The translations under genes were made by a program, and so were the position numbers. The notes beneath the pieces were generated by a model that was not told the origin of the DNA, searched no databases, and saw nothing but the letters and a program-made list of their open reading frames with translations. This document shows, one piece after another, positions 17,805 to 26,666 of a DNA stretch of 64,000 nucleotides (position 1 is its first letter; each line of letters begins with the position of its first letter). The stretch spans positions 124,001 to 188,000 of the forward strand of contig NZ_CABPSF010000003.1 in NCBI RefSeq assembly GCF_902459685.1. Direction: 5' to 3'. Source of the stretch: Pandoraea iniqua. Its GTDB lineage: Bacteria; Pseudomonadota; Gammaproteobacteria; Burkholderiales; Burkholderiaceae.

Positions 17805-18951
17805 ATGAAAGCAGCAACGGTGCGCCTTGTTGGCGCAACGGCGACCGCGCTCGCCTGTTTGAACGTGAGTCCGGCATTCGCACAGAGCAACATCCAGCTA
17901 TACGGCGTGCTAGACACGGGCATCGAATTCGTGACGCACGCCGGTCCCACGGGCGATAGCGTCTGGCGCGTACCCGGCATCACAGGGACGATGCCCTCAC
18001 GCTGGGGCATTCGCGGCACCGAGGATCTCGGCGGTGGCTTGCACGCGTTGTTCACGCTCGAGAACGGGTTCAATGTGCGCGCGGGCGATGTGAATCAGGG
18101 GGGACGGCTGTTCGGCCGCCAGTCGTGGGTTGGGTTGCAGAACGACTGGGGAACGTTGAGCTTCGGGCGCCAGTATTCGATGACGTTCTGGGCGCTGTCC
18201 GACGCGGATATTCTCGGGCCGGACATCTACGGCGGGCTGGGGTCGTTCGACGCGTATATCCCGAATGCCCGCAGCGATAACACCGTCGCCTACAAACAGA
18301 CGTGGCAGGGCCTGACGTTCGGCGCGACGTGGTCGTTCGGCCGCGACAACGGTGGCACGGGCAACTCGCCGGGCCAAGGCACCTGCGCGGGGAACGGCAC
18401 AGGGGCGAACGGCTCACCGGCGTGCCGCCAGTGGTCGGCCATGCTGCGCTACGACACGGCGTCGTTCGGCGTTGCCACCGCCTACGATCAACAGCGCGGC
18501 GGTCCGGGCGCGGCGGCAAACTTCTTCGACGGCGTGGCACCCGTGGCCATCGCCGGCAGCGGTGCAACCGACACGCGCATTCAGTTCAACGGCTATGTGA
18601 AAGGCGGTAGCTGGAAGGTCGGCGGCGGGTGGCTCGGACGGCGCGTGAGCACCGATGCGGCCGGGCTGCCCGGGGTCAACTCGGACATGTTCTATCTGAC
18701 GGCGTCGTACACATTGGCACCGCAGTATGTGATCGACGGCGGGGTGTATCGCATCGTGAATGCACAACACGATACCCGTGGGACCATTGCCGCGCTGCGT
18801 GGCACATGGCTGCTCTCCCGCCGCTCGGCCGTGTACCTGCAAACCGGCTGCGCGTGCGGCGTACACCCTCAGCCAAGGTGGCGCGGGTGCCTCGCCGAAC
18901 GCGGGGGTGAACCAGTTAGGGGTGATGGCCGGGGTGCGTCATACGTTCTGA
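17805..18951 (+). pseudogene. Gram-negative porin (OmpC-like), frameshifted near the 3' end
   Basis: General diffusion porin of the Burkholderiales type: signal peptide to about residue 25 (ending SPAFAQ), then SNIQLYGVLDTGIEFVTHAG and SRWGIRGTEDLGGGLHALF, typical of the family. The frame is normal to VYLQTG near 18848, then changes. The original frame runs on to 19028 with unrelated residues, while the +1 frame gives AAYTLSQGGAGAS and ends GVMAGVRHTF at 18951, the expected porin terminus with its final Phe. A 2-base deletion around 18846-18856 would explain it. Either a real inactivating mutation or a sequencing error. Last gene of the aromatic operon, RBS GAGGAG. Confidence 0.8.
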
Positions 18952-18989
18952 CGTCGCCGGTTGAATCGGACGGGCGCGCACTCTGCGCA

Positions 18990-20084
18990 TCACAGCGCGC
19001 CCTTTCCGCCGTCTTCGAGCAACTTTAGGAGCGGCGGCGACTTGAACATCGTCTCCGCTTGCACCCGTTCCCAGAGGCTCCCGAGTCCTTGCTGCCGGCC
19101 GCGCGCGTCCTCATGTCGCAACCACTGTTCAACCGTCCGGATGCGATTCGGATGGATTTCATCGAGCAGTGCATAGTCGCGCTGGATCACGTTGTGTTTC
19201 CAGACATTCCAGAAGCCGGTGAAGTTGTCCCGGAAGCTCATCGTGCTGTTGTCGTTCGGATCGGCGTTGTAGCCGGCGGGGCGGAGTGCGGCGGTCTTGA
19301 GCGGGCCGTTCCAGTAGGTGTCCAGATCCGTGTCGATGTAACGCGCCGGATGCCCCGTTACCCGCTCGAACGCTTCGGCGAGTTGGTGGTACTCGACGGG
19401 CTCGATCGCAACTTCGAGGTTCATCCCGTTCGCACGCTCGGCATTGTCGAACAGCCACCGCGCGTAGTAGCCGCAATCGGCCAAGGCAACGTGCGGCACA
19501 GCGCCATTGCCGAGTGGTACGCGCCACGTCAGCACACCGTCTTCCACGAACGGCATCATGGGCGTCATGGCTGAAATGGCCATCTCCATATACGGCCCGG
19601 TGGTGAACACCGCCGCGCCCATTCGCTCGCCGTTGGTCTGGTTCTGGAACAGGATCCACTCGCCGATGCGCCCTTTGCCGTCATAGTGGCCGACGCGGAA
19701 GCGCGAGTCGTAGCCCGCCTTCTTCAATGCGTAGTCGAGGTTGCCGTACACGTAGAACTTGATGCCCTCCTCCAGTGCGATTTCGTAGGCCCGGATGGCC
19801 CAATACATCTCTGTTTTCTCGCCAGTGTTGAACCCGTCGAGATTGATGTAAGCCCCATCGCAGCCCCGGAAGCCTTCCCGCAGCACGGCTTCGTCGGCAA
19901 ACGTGCCTTTCAGGATCGAAACGTTGCCGAGCGCGAGCAGCGCCTTGGCCCGCCGGGACTCGGGGTCGCGACTTAGCGCGCGAACGGCGTATTTACCGTC
20001 GGCGACGAGCGCGTTGATGATGGGCAGGCCCTGTGCGCCGGTGCCGCCGACGACGAAGATCCGGGAAATGGAATGGGAGGACAT
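18990..20084 (-). CDS. NmrA/HSCARG-like NAD(P)-binding protein
   Basis: A 364-residue Rossmann-fold protein. The N-terminus ISRIFVVGGTGAQGLPIINAL carries the GGxGxxG dinucleotide motif, and the atypical-SDR features of NmrA-like redox sensors follow (YGNLDYALKKAG, TTGPYMEMAI). Such proteins bind NAD(P) and act as redox-responsive regulators or reductases (NmrA, HSCARG, QOR2-type). Start at ATG 20084 is supported by AAGGAA six bases upstream. It is divergent from the HxlR regulator, with paired operator-like sites in between, a common HxlR/reductase arrangement in redox or aldehyde stress response. Confidence 0.83.
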   Translation of the reverse strand: MSSHSISRIFVVGGTGAQGLPIINALVADGKYAVRALSRDPESRRAKALLALGNVSILKGTFADEAVLREGFRGCDGAYINLDGFNTGEKTEMYWAIRAYEIALEEGIKFYVYGNLDYALKKAGYDSRFRVGHYDGKGRIGEWILFQNQTNGERMGAAVFTTGPYMEMAISAMTPMMPFVEDGVLTWRVPLGNGAVPHVALADCGYYARWLFDNAERANGMNLEVAIEPVEYHQLAEAFERVTGHPARYIDTDLDTYWNGPLKTAALRPAGYNADPNDNSTMSFRDNFTGFWNVWKHNVIQRDYALLDEIHPNRIRTVEQWLRHEDARGRQQGLGSLWERVQAETMFKSPPLLKLLEDGGKGAL

Positions 20085-20155
20085 GCGTGTTTCCTTACGT
20101 AGCTGGACGGGACACTCCCCGGGGACCGAAACACGCATCCTCGGGTGAATTTGTT

Positions 20156-20234
20156 GCTCTTATAATAAGAGTGACTAATTCGCGCTGCAAGCACTTTCAA
20201 TGACGCGAAGTGAACGTGACTCTTATAATGAGAC
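20156..20234. promoter_or_regulatory. Divergent promoters with paired HxlR operator-like sites
   Basis: CTCTTATAATAAGAG (20157-20171) and CTCTTATAATGAGA (20220-20233) are near-palindromes sharing ten identical leading bases, with starts exactly 63 bp apart. Each overlaps a -10 box. For the minus-strand NmrA gene, TTGCAG at 20190-20185, 17-bp spacer, TATTAT at 20167-20162. For the plus-strand HxlR gene, TATAAT at 20224-20229 with a weak -35 near 20200. A regulator bound at both would block both promoters. Confidence 0.65.
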
Positions 20235-20276
20235 CCGCTGACTGATAACGGGCGGCCTACTCAGGGGAAACTGCGC

Positions 20277-20783
20277 ATGCGCTCAAAAGGTTTCGACGGC
20301 ATGGTATGTTCGATCGCTGGTGTCATGGCGGCGCTCGGCGACCGATGGGGCGTGTTGATTCTGCGCGACTTAGTCGTGGGGCTCAGGCGATATGACGAGC
20401 TACGCCAGTCGTCTGGCATCACCAATGCGACGCTCAGCGACCGTCTCAAGCATCTGGAGACTAACGGCCTCGTCGAGCGCAGGCGCTATCAGCTGAACCC
20501 CGAGCGATTCGAATATCTGCTGACGCCCAGCGGCAAAGCGGTTGCAGCGTTACTGCCGGTGCTCGCTCAGATCGGCGACAAGTTGGAGATGTCTGGTGCC
20601 TCGGCCCCGCCGATGACGTTCGTGAACCGAAACACCGGGGCCGAGGTCCGGTGGACGTTTATCGATCAGGCGACGGGCGAGCCGGTGAGCGCCGATGATC
20701 TGGCCGTCAAGGAAGGACCGGGCGCGGACGATCTGGTGCGCTGGCGGTTGTCCCAAGGCGAACAACACCGCCATCAAACCTGA
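20277..20783 (+). CDS. HxlR family transcriptional regulator
   Basis: A 168-residue winged-helix regulator. The family signature is clear: CSIAGVMAALGDRWGVLILR (Cys near the N-terminus, the redox-sensing position in many members), RYDELRQSSGITNATLSDRL as recognition region, and ERRRYQLNPERFEYLLTPSG as the wing. The C-terminal 60 residues are longer than the minimal family. It faces the NmrA gene and probably represses both it and itself through the sites at 20157-20233. Confidence 0.88.
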   Translation: MRSKGFDGMVCSIAGVMAALGDRWGVLILRDLVVGLRRYDELRQSSGITNATLSDRLKHLETNGLVERRRYQLNPERFEYLLTPSGKAVAALLPVLAQIGDKLEMSGASAPPMTFVNRNTGAEVRWTFIDQATGEPVSADDLAVKEGPGADDLVRWRLSQGEQHRHQT

Positions 20784-20805
20784 TCGGCGCGGCGGCCGAC
20801 GTGAG

Positions 20806-21690
20806 TCAGCGCGTTCGCCACGGCACGAGACGCCTCTCCAGTGCGCGCATGCCGAGGTCGAAACACCACGCGATGCCGCCGATCAGCACAATCCCCATGA
20901 CCACGACGTCGGTGCGAAGGAAGCTCGATGCATTGAGCACCATTTGGCCGAGGCCCGCCGTTGCGGCCACCATTTCGGCCGCAACCAGTGTCGTCCAGCC
21001 GAAGCCGATCGAGATGCGTAATCCGGTGAGGATTTCCGGCAATGCCGCCGGCAGGATCACGTGGCGAACCACTTGCGCGAAGCTGCCGCCCAGCGAGTAC
21101 GCGGCGTGGATCTGCTCGGTCGTGGCACTTCGGGCGCCGGCGCGCGCCGCCATCGCAATCGGCGCAAAGCATGCCAGATAGATGACGACGATTTTGGCGG
21201 TCTCGTCGATCCCGAACCAGATGACCACGAGCGGGAGGTAGGCGAGCGGCGGCAACGGCCGGTAGAACTCCAGCACCGGGTCGAGCAACCCACGCGCGAT
21301 GCGGCTCACCCCCATCAGAATGCCCACGGGGACGGCGGTGACGGTCGCCAGCAAGAATGCGCCGAATACGCGCAAGGCACTCCACGCGAAATGCTCGGAC
21401 AAGGGCAGTCCGCCCTGAATCCGGCCGTGAACGGCATCAAGGAAAGCCCGCCACACCGCTTCGGGTGCCGGCAGGAAAAGCGGTGGAATCCAGCGCATGT
21501 GTGTCGATATCCACCACAGGGCAGCAATCGCCACAATCGCAGCGACGCTCAGACCGGCCGTCGGCCCTTCTCCGGGCATACGCCAGATCCGCGCCCGCTT
21601 GTGGTTGGTCTGCGATGCCTGCTGCACGGGAGGCACCACGTGCGTGTTAGGCACGGTCGCCACATTTGACACAGTAGTTTCGGATGCCAT
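20806..21690 (-). CDS. tauC: Taurine/sulfonate ABC transporter permease
   Basis: Inner-membrane permease (294 aa) of the SsuC/TauC/NrtB family, six predicted helices. The EAA loop reads AAYSLGGSFAQVVRHVILPAALPEILTGL, beginning AAYSLGG at about residue 190; FYRPLPPLAYLPLVVIWFGI is the typical preceding stretch. Its gene starts five bases after the ATPase stop and ends the three-gene operon. A 50-residue polar N-terminal extension precedes the first helix. Confidence 0.87.
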   Translation of the reverse strand: MASETTVSNVATVPNTHVVPPVQQASQTNHKRARIWRMPGEGPTAGLSVAAIVAIAALWWISTHMRWIPPLFLPAPEAVWRAFLDAVHGRIQGGLPLSEHFAWSALRVFGAFLLATVTAVPVGILMGVSRIARGLLDPVLEFYRPLPPLAYLPLVVIWFGIDETAKIVVIYLACFAPIAMAARAGARSATTEQIHAAYSLGGSFAQVVRHVILPAALPEILTGLRISIGFGWTTLVAAEMVAATAGLGQMVLNASSFLRTDVVVMGIVLIGGIAWCFDLGMRALERRLVPWRTR

Positions 21691-21695
21691 GGAGG

Positions 21696-22586
21696 TCAGA
21701 CTGTCGAAGCGGTCGAAGCATCAGGGACGGGCTCACGCAGGCGTTGCACCAGTCTCTCGCGCCACGCGATGAAGTCGGCGGAGGACTTGACGGCGCGCGC
21801 ATCGCGGGACGCCAGATACTGCCGCGAGAACGGCAAATCGTGGCTCTCGGCGATACGCCCCGGGCTGGGGGTCATGACGATGATGCGTGTGGCGAGAAAC
21901 AGGGCCTCTTCGACGCTGTGCGTGATGAAGAAGATTGTCTTGTGCGTGCGCTCCCAGATGTCGAGCACTAGCTCTTGCATAGTTTCCCGGGTCATGGCGT
22001 CCAATGCGCCCATCGGCTCGTCCATGAGCAGCACGCGCGGATCGTTGGCCAGTGCGCGCGCGATGCCGACCCGCTGTTGCATGCCGCCAGACAGCGTATC
22101 CACCCGCGCCTCGGCATGCCGCTCAAGGCCGACCAGTGCCAGCGTGCGGCGTGCCGACTCCCGGCGCTGCGCCTTCGGTACCCCCTGAAAGCGAAGGCCG
22201 AGCGCGACGTTGTCGACCACGTTCAGCCACGGCAGCAAGGCGTAGCGCTGGAACACCACCCCGCGCTCGGCGCCCGGGCCGGAGACCGGTACGCCATCGA
22301 GCAGCACCTCGCCCTCGTTGGCCTGCACAAACCCCGCGATGCAGTTGAGCAATGTGGTCTTGCCACAGCCGGACGCGCCGAGTACGACGACAAAATCGCC
22401 CGTATCGATGCGCAGGTTGACGTTGTCGAGGGCGACGTTGGTGGCCGCGCTTCTCAACCCTCTTCCCTTCGTGCCGCCCGCGCCCGTGCCGTCATATTCG
22501 ACACGAAGCCGCCGGATATCCAACCCGCCGCCTTTCACGCCGGGTGTGATCCGCGCAGCACGGGGTGCGCCAAGTGCAAGGCTCAT
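21696..22586 (-). CDS. tauB: Taurine/sulfonate ABC transporter ATP-binding protein
   Basis: ABC ATPase energising the importer. Walker A is [15 protein letters not shown]-loop [13 protein letters not shown], signature [15 protein letters not shown], Walker [19 protein letters not shown], and switch His in [13 protein letters not shown]. The [14 protein letters not shown] sequence is characteristic of the TauB/SsuB group. I chose the ATG at 22586, eleven bases past the tauA stop; an upstream ATG at 22628 would overlap tauA by 32 bases. About 40 N-terminal residues precede the conserved domain. Confidence 0.88.
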   Translation of the reverse strand: MSLALGAPRAARITPGVKGGGLDIRRLRVEYDGTGAGGTKGRGLRSAATNVALDNVNLRIDTGDFVVVLGASGCGKTTLLNCIAGFVQANEGEVLLDGVPVSGPGAERGVVFQRYALLPWLNVVDNVALGLRFQGVPKAQRRESARRTLALVGLERHAEARVDTLSGGMQQRVGIARALANDPRVLLMDEPMGALDAMTRETMQELVLDIWERTHKTIFFITHSVEEALFLATRIIVMTPSPGRIAESHDLPFSRQYLASRDARAVKSSADFIAWRERLVQRLREPVPDASTASTV

Positions 22587-22596
22587 ATCACCCAAC

Positions 22597-23636
22597 TCAA
22601 CGTGCCGCACGCTGGACGAAGCTGGCATCGACGCCCACGGAATAGTCCGGCAGTTCCGTCTGAATCGTGCCTTGCGCCTTCAGGAATGCGGCCGTCGCGG
22701 CAAGCGATTTGGCGGCACCTGACTGCGCGCCGCCGCCCAGCCAGACGTTCGAGGCCTGCTGTGCCGGCGTGGGGAACGCATACAACGCGAGGCTTGCCGG
22801 AACTTCGTCGGCATTCGCGCCGGACTCCTTGGCGACCGCCGCCACTTGTGCCGACCCCGCCGTCCATGCGGCTTTATGTTCGCGGTAGTTCGCATCGGTG
22901 GCGGCAAGCACCTTGACGAAGCCGTCGACAAAGTCCTTATTCTCGCGGGCGAACTTGCGGTCGACGACGAAGCCGTCGAACGTGGCCTTGCCGGTCGATT
23001 TCGCGATGGCCCCCGACGTCGTCAGCACTTTGCCGTTCTTCTTGACCTTGGCGAGTACCGGGTCCCAGATGTACGTCGCGTCGATATCGCCTCGCTCCCA
23101 CGCGGCGGCGATTTCGGGCGGGCGCAGATTGACGATCTTGACCTTGGCCGGGTCGACACCGGCGGCCTGAAGGGCCACCAGCGTGTGGAAGTGAGACGTG
23201 GAGACGAACGGCACACCAATCTTCTTACCGTTCAACTGCTTGACCGAAGTGACGCCCGAACCGTCGCGAGCCACCAGTGCCTCGGCGTCGTTGATGTTGT
23301 CGAGAATCCAGAACAGCGACAGATCGACGCCCTGCGACAGACCGGCGGCAATCGGGCTGGAGCCGGCCTCGCCGAGCTGCACCGACCCAGAGGCGAGTGC
23401 GCGAATGACATCGGCGCCGCTCCCCAGTTTGCGGTAGGTGACCTTGTAGCCGGTAGCGCGCTCGACTTCACCGGTCGCTTGCGCATAGCGCCACGGGACC
23501 ACCATGTCTTGATAGGCGATCACGACTTCCTTGGACTGCGCGAGCGCAGGCGCGGCGTAGGTCGTGGAAAAAGCCAAGGCGCTAAAGGCCGTCAGGATGG
23601 CGAGCGGGCGAAACCGTCGAAGCAGTCGATTCATTG
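22597..23636 (-). CDS. tauA: Taurine/aliphatic sulfonate ABC transporter substrate-binding protein
   Basis: Periplasmic binding protein (346 aa) of the TauA group. Signal peptide [20 protein letters not shown] with cleavage near APALAQ. The mature start [20 protein letters not shown], then [19 protein letters not shown] and [19 protein letters not shown], are TauA hallmarks. First gene of the operon; its promoter must lie between 23637 and the terminator at 23772-23796. The start at 23636 has GGGGA five bases upstream; an ATG four codons earlier is an alternative. No tauD-type dioxygenase is in the operon. Confidence 0.88.
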
Positions 23637-23771
23637 AAATCCCCATTCTTCTAGTTGGAAGAGACGACCCACTATAGATAACGGGGCACGGCGGCGTGCC
23701 AATCGATTGGAACTTGCTTATGCCGTCGCGATGAAATTGCTTTCGTTGATTTGGGCGCAAAAATTGGGCGC

Positions 23772-23796
23772 AAAAAAAGGGGACCCGAAGGTCCCC
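23772..23796 (-). terminator. Rho-independent terminator of the amino-acid ABC operon
   Basis: Read on the minus strand: GGGGACC, loop TTCG, GGTCCCC, then seven T. It lies 35 bases past the ATPase stop (23831) and upstream of tauA, insulating the two transporter operons. Confidence 0.9.
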
Positions 23797-23830
23797 GAAT
23801 ATGGGTGAGCCGGTCAGTCGAATCTCTTAC

Positions 23831-24574
23831 TCAGAGTCGCTTGGCCTGCCGGATGCTACGTAAAAACGCGCGGGTGCGCTCTTGCTGCGGGTCACCAAAA
23901 ATCTGCTCGGGCGGCCCTTCCTCACAAACCACGCCGTCACACAGGAAACAGACCTTCGACGCCACCTCGCGAGCGAAGCCCATTTCGTGGGTGGCGAGCA
24001 GCATGGTCATGCCCTCCTGCGCCAGATCGCGAACGATGTTCAGCACCTCGGACACCAGTTCGGGGTCGAGTGCCGACGTGATCTCGTCGAGCAGCAGCAC
24101 CATCGGGTCCATCGCCAGTGCGCGCACAATCGCCACGCGCTGCTGCTGTCCGCCCGACATGCGATCGGGATACTCCTTCGCCTTGTGCGCCAGACCAAAG
24201 CGTTCGAGCAGCGCCATCGCACGATCTTCGGCGTCGCGCTGGGGCTGTTTCAAGACCCGGATCGGCGCCAGTGTGATGTTCTCGAGCACGGTCATGTGCG
24301 GGAACAGGTTATAGCCCTGAAACACGATGCCGATGTCGCGGCGCAGCGAATTGACATCGACACCTGGCCCCGTGATGCGGTCGCCGTGCACAAGGATCTC
24401 GCCCGACTCGATCGGCTCCAGCCCGTTGATACAGCGCAGCAGTGTCGACTTGCCGGAACCCGACGGGCCGATGAGGCAGACCACCTGATGCTCCTCAACC
24501 GTCAGGGTCAGCCCTTTGATGACCGGCACCTCGCCGTAAGACTTGGCGATGTCGCGAATCTCGATGAATGACAT
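23831..24574 (-). CDS. Polar amino-acid ABC transporter ATP-binding protein
   Basis: ATPase (247 aa) of the GlnQ/HisP/AapP family. Walker A LIGPSGSGKSTLLRCINGLE, signature MSGGQQQRVAIVRAL, Walker B VLLLDEITSALDPELV, and ATHEMGFAREVASKVCFL, all diagnostic of polar amino-acid importers. RBS GGAG before the ATG at 24574. Thirteen bases separate it from the permease; it is the last gene of a four-gene operon ending in a strong terminator. Confidence 0.9.
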   Translation of the reverse strand: MSFIEIRDIAKSYGEVPVIKGLTLTVEEHQVVCLIGPSGSGKSTLLRCINGLEPIESGEILVHGDRITGPGVDVNSLRRDIGIVFQGYNLFPHMTVLENITLAPIRVLKQPQRDAEDRAMALLERFGLAHKAKEYPDRMSGGQQQRVAIVRALAMDPMVLLLDEITSALDPELVSEVLNIVRDLAQEGMTMLLATHEMGFAREVASKVCFLCDGVVCEEGPPEQIFGDPQQERTRAFLRSIRQAKRL

Positions 24575-24587
24575 GTCGTTCGCTCCT

Positions 24588-25730
24588 TCAGGCCCCGCCC
24601 GCACGCATGCGGGCCCGGTCGCGTTGCGCCATCCGTTCCACGAAACGCACCTGCGGAATCGAGATGATGATGAACAGCACGGCCACGGTCGTGGCGGCCG
24701 ACAGGTTGTAGTGATTCGACGCGATGATCATCGACTGGTTGAAAGCATCGATCACGCCGACCACATTGACTAGTGCCGTGTCCTTCTGCAAGGCGATGAA
24801 CGCGTTGAGCAGCGGCGGAATGATCTGCCGGATGCCCTGCGGCAGCACCACGAAGCGCAGCGTCTGGCTGTACGACAACCCGAGCGAGCGCGAGGCCGCG
24901 ACCTGACTCCAGTGCACGCCCTGAATGCCGGCGCGATAGATTTCCGCCACGTAGGCCCCGACCGTCAGGGTCAGCGCGATCACCACATACGTCGTGAGCG
25001 ACAGATCTTTGAGAATCGGCACGCCCGTGAGCGGCAGACCGAAACCGACCAGATAGATCACCAGCACCGCCGGCATGGCACGGAAGATATCGACGTACGC
25101 CGTGGCAATGAAGCGCAGCGGCTTGCCTGCCCTGCCCGGCGCAAACATCGCTAGCGCCACGACCAGTCCCCAGATCAGCACGAAGACTTCGGCGATCAGG
25201 AAGATCTTCACGTTGACCCAGAACGCGGTGAGCACGAGCGGGAATGTCTCGATGATCAGCGGCAGGAAAATGAAGGTCTTCGCGACGGCCAGATGGTTCG
25301 CCAGCACGAACTGCAACGCCAGCACGATGATGAGTTGTGCCAGCGTGTAGCCGAGCGTGATCCAGCTTTGCACGTCGGCCTCGGCGCGAGCCACGCGCGC
25401 CGCCGTGATGTCGCGACGGGTTGCGGCATCGCTGAACGCCCGCCAGCGCTGAAAGGCACGCGCCAGCGGTGCGAGCACGATCAGCGAGGCGAGGCCAAGC
25501 AGCACGGCGCCCACGGGCACCCACCAGCCGTCGAGCTGGTTCCCGAGCAGGCCTTCACGCAATGCGGCAATCGTGAAGGCACTGCCCACGATGGCGACGA
25601 GCGCACCGACCAATGCGATGAGAAACAGCGTGAACGGTGACGACGGCATGCCGCCGATGGTCAGCCGCCGCTCGCGTCCTATCGCACCAATCAGCGCGCC
25701 GGGCGCCTTTTGAGAAGAGGGTTCGCTCAT
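24588..25730 (-). CDS. Polar amino-acid ABC transporter permease
   Basis: Membrane permease (380 aa), longer than simple HisM-type proteins and like AapM/BztC, with an extended N-terminal portion of two hydrophobic segments before the core. The EAA region is EIYRAGIQGVHWSQVAASRS followed by LGLSYSQTLRFVVLPQGIRQ, and KDTALVNVVGVID is the usual following motif. Only one permease gene is present, so it may work as a homodimer. The downstream ATPase and upstream binding protein are spaced 13 bases each. Confidence 0.88.
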   Translation of the reverse strand: MSEPSSQKAPGALIGAIGRERRLTIGGMPSSPFTLFLIALVGALVAIVGSAFTIAALREGLLGNQLDGWWVPVGAVLLGLASLIVLAPLARAFQRWRAFSDAATRRDITAARVARAEADVQSWITLGYTLAQLIIVLALQFVLANHLAVAKTFIFLPLIIETFPLVLTAFWVNVKIFLIAEVFVLIWGLVVALAMFAPGRAGKPLRFIATAYVDIFRAMPAVLVIYLVGFGLPLTGVPILKDLSLTTYVVIALTLTVGAYVAEIYRAGIQGVHWSQVAASRSLGLSYSQTLRFVVLPQGIRQIIPPLLNAFIALQKDTALVNVVGVIDAFNQSMIIASNHYNLSAATTVAVLFIIISIPQVRFVERMAQRDRARMRAGGA

Positions 25731-25743
25731 GGACTCGTTGACC

Positions 25744-26628
25744 TCAGGGCGTCAGTACCGGCACTTTCGCGGGATCGGCACCGAGGCTCGGCACCAGATA
25801 CTGAGTGGCCAGACGGTCGAACGTGCCGTCCTTCTTCATCTCGGCGATCAGCTTGTTAAATGCGGCGAGATTCGGCGAATCCTTGTTCACGAGACCGCCC
25901 CACTGCTCGCTCGTGTCGTAACGGCCCACGACTTCGAAGCGGCCGTCCGACTTCTTCGCGATGGACAGGACGTTCGGCGTGTCGTACAGCACGGCGTCCA
26001 CCTGATTGGCATTGAGTGCGGCGTACATCGCGGCAGCGTCCGTATAAACCTTCGGGTGTTCAGCGACCTTCACCTTGTCGGTCAGGTACGGCAGGATCGT
26101 CGTGCCTTGCTTCACGCCCAGACGCAGCTTCTTGATGCTGTCCTTGTCGACCTTCGTGCCGGTCTTGACGAGAATGCCCTGATCGGAATTGAAGTACGGA
26201 TCGGTGAAGTTCACGACCTTCTTGCGATCGTCGGTGATCGTGATCTCGCTGAGCGCGATGTCGAAGCCTTTGGCCTGACCGCCGATCACCTGTGCAAACG
26301 AGCGGTTGACGACGATCACGCGATCGAGCCCTGCACGATAGGCCATGTTGGCGGCCATACAGTATTCGAAGCCGTCCTTGATGGTCTCCGGCGAGTCGCC
26401 GTTCCACCAACCCGGTGCCGGCAGCACGGGGCGTACCGACAGTGCGCCCGGCGTGACCGTTTCCAGCTTCACCGAGCCGCGCGTGCCGGTGACTTCGCAT
26501 TTGCCGAAGTCCGGGGCCGCGACGGCCGTCGTGCAGAGGCCGCCGAGCATGAGCGCGGTGAGCAGCACGCGCGCAGGCGCCGTCTTGCGGGTTGCGCGAA
26601 TCTTGTCTTGCCGTGCGATCAGTTTCAT
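25744..26628 (-). CDS. Polar amino-acid ABC transporter substrate-binding protein
   Basis: Periplasmic binding protein (294 aa) of the SBP family 3 / AapJ type. Signal peptide with RVLLTALMLGGLCTTAVAA, cleavage near residue 38. GFDIALSEITITDDRKKVVN and FTDPYFNSDQGILVKTGTKV match the family signature. The start at 26628 has GGAGACAC upstream. Directly preceded by the dioxygenase gene (38 bases), so import and oxidation are probably co-expressed. Ligand not deducible. Confidence 0.87.
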   Translation of the reverse strand: MKLIARQDKIRATRKTAPARVLLTALMLGGLCTTAVAAPDFGKCEVTGTRGSVKLETVTPGALSVRPVLPAPGWWNGDSPETIKDGFEYCMAANMAYRAGLDRVIVVNRSFAQVIGGQAKGFDIALSEITITDDRKKVVNFTDPYFNSDQGILVKTGTKVDKDSIKKLRLGVKQGTTILPYLTDKVKVAEHPKVYTDAAAMYAALNANQVDAVLYDTPNVLSIAKKSDGRFEVVGRYDTSEQWGGLVNKDSPNLAAFNKLIAEMKKDGTFDRLATQYLVPSLGADPAKVPVLTP

Positions 26629-26666
26629 GGGGGTGTCTCCTAGCATCTTGGGGTTGGGTCGATCGG

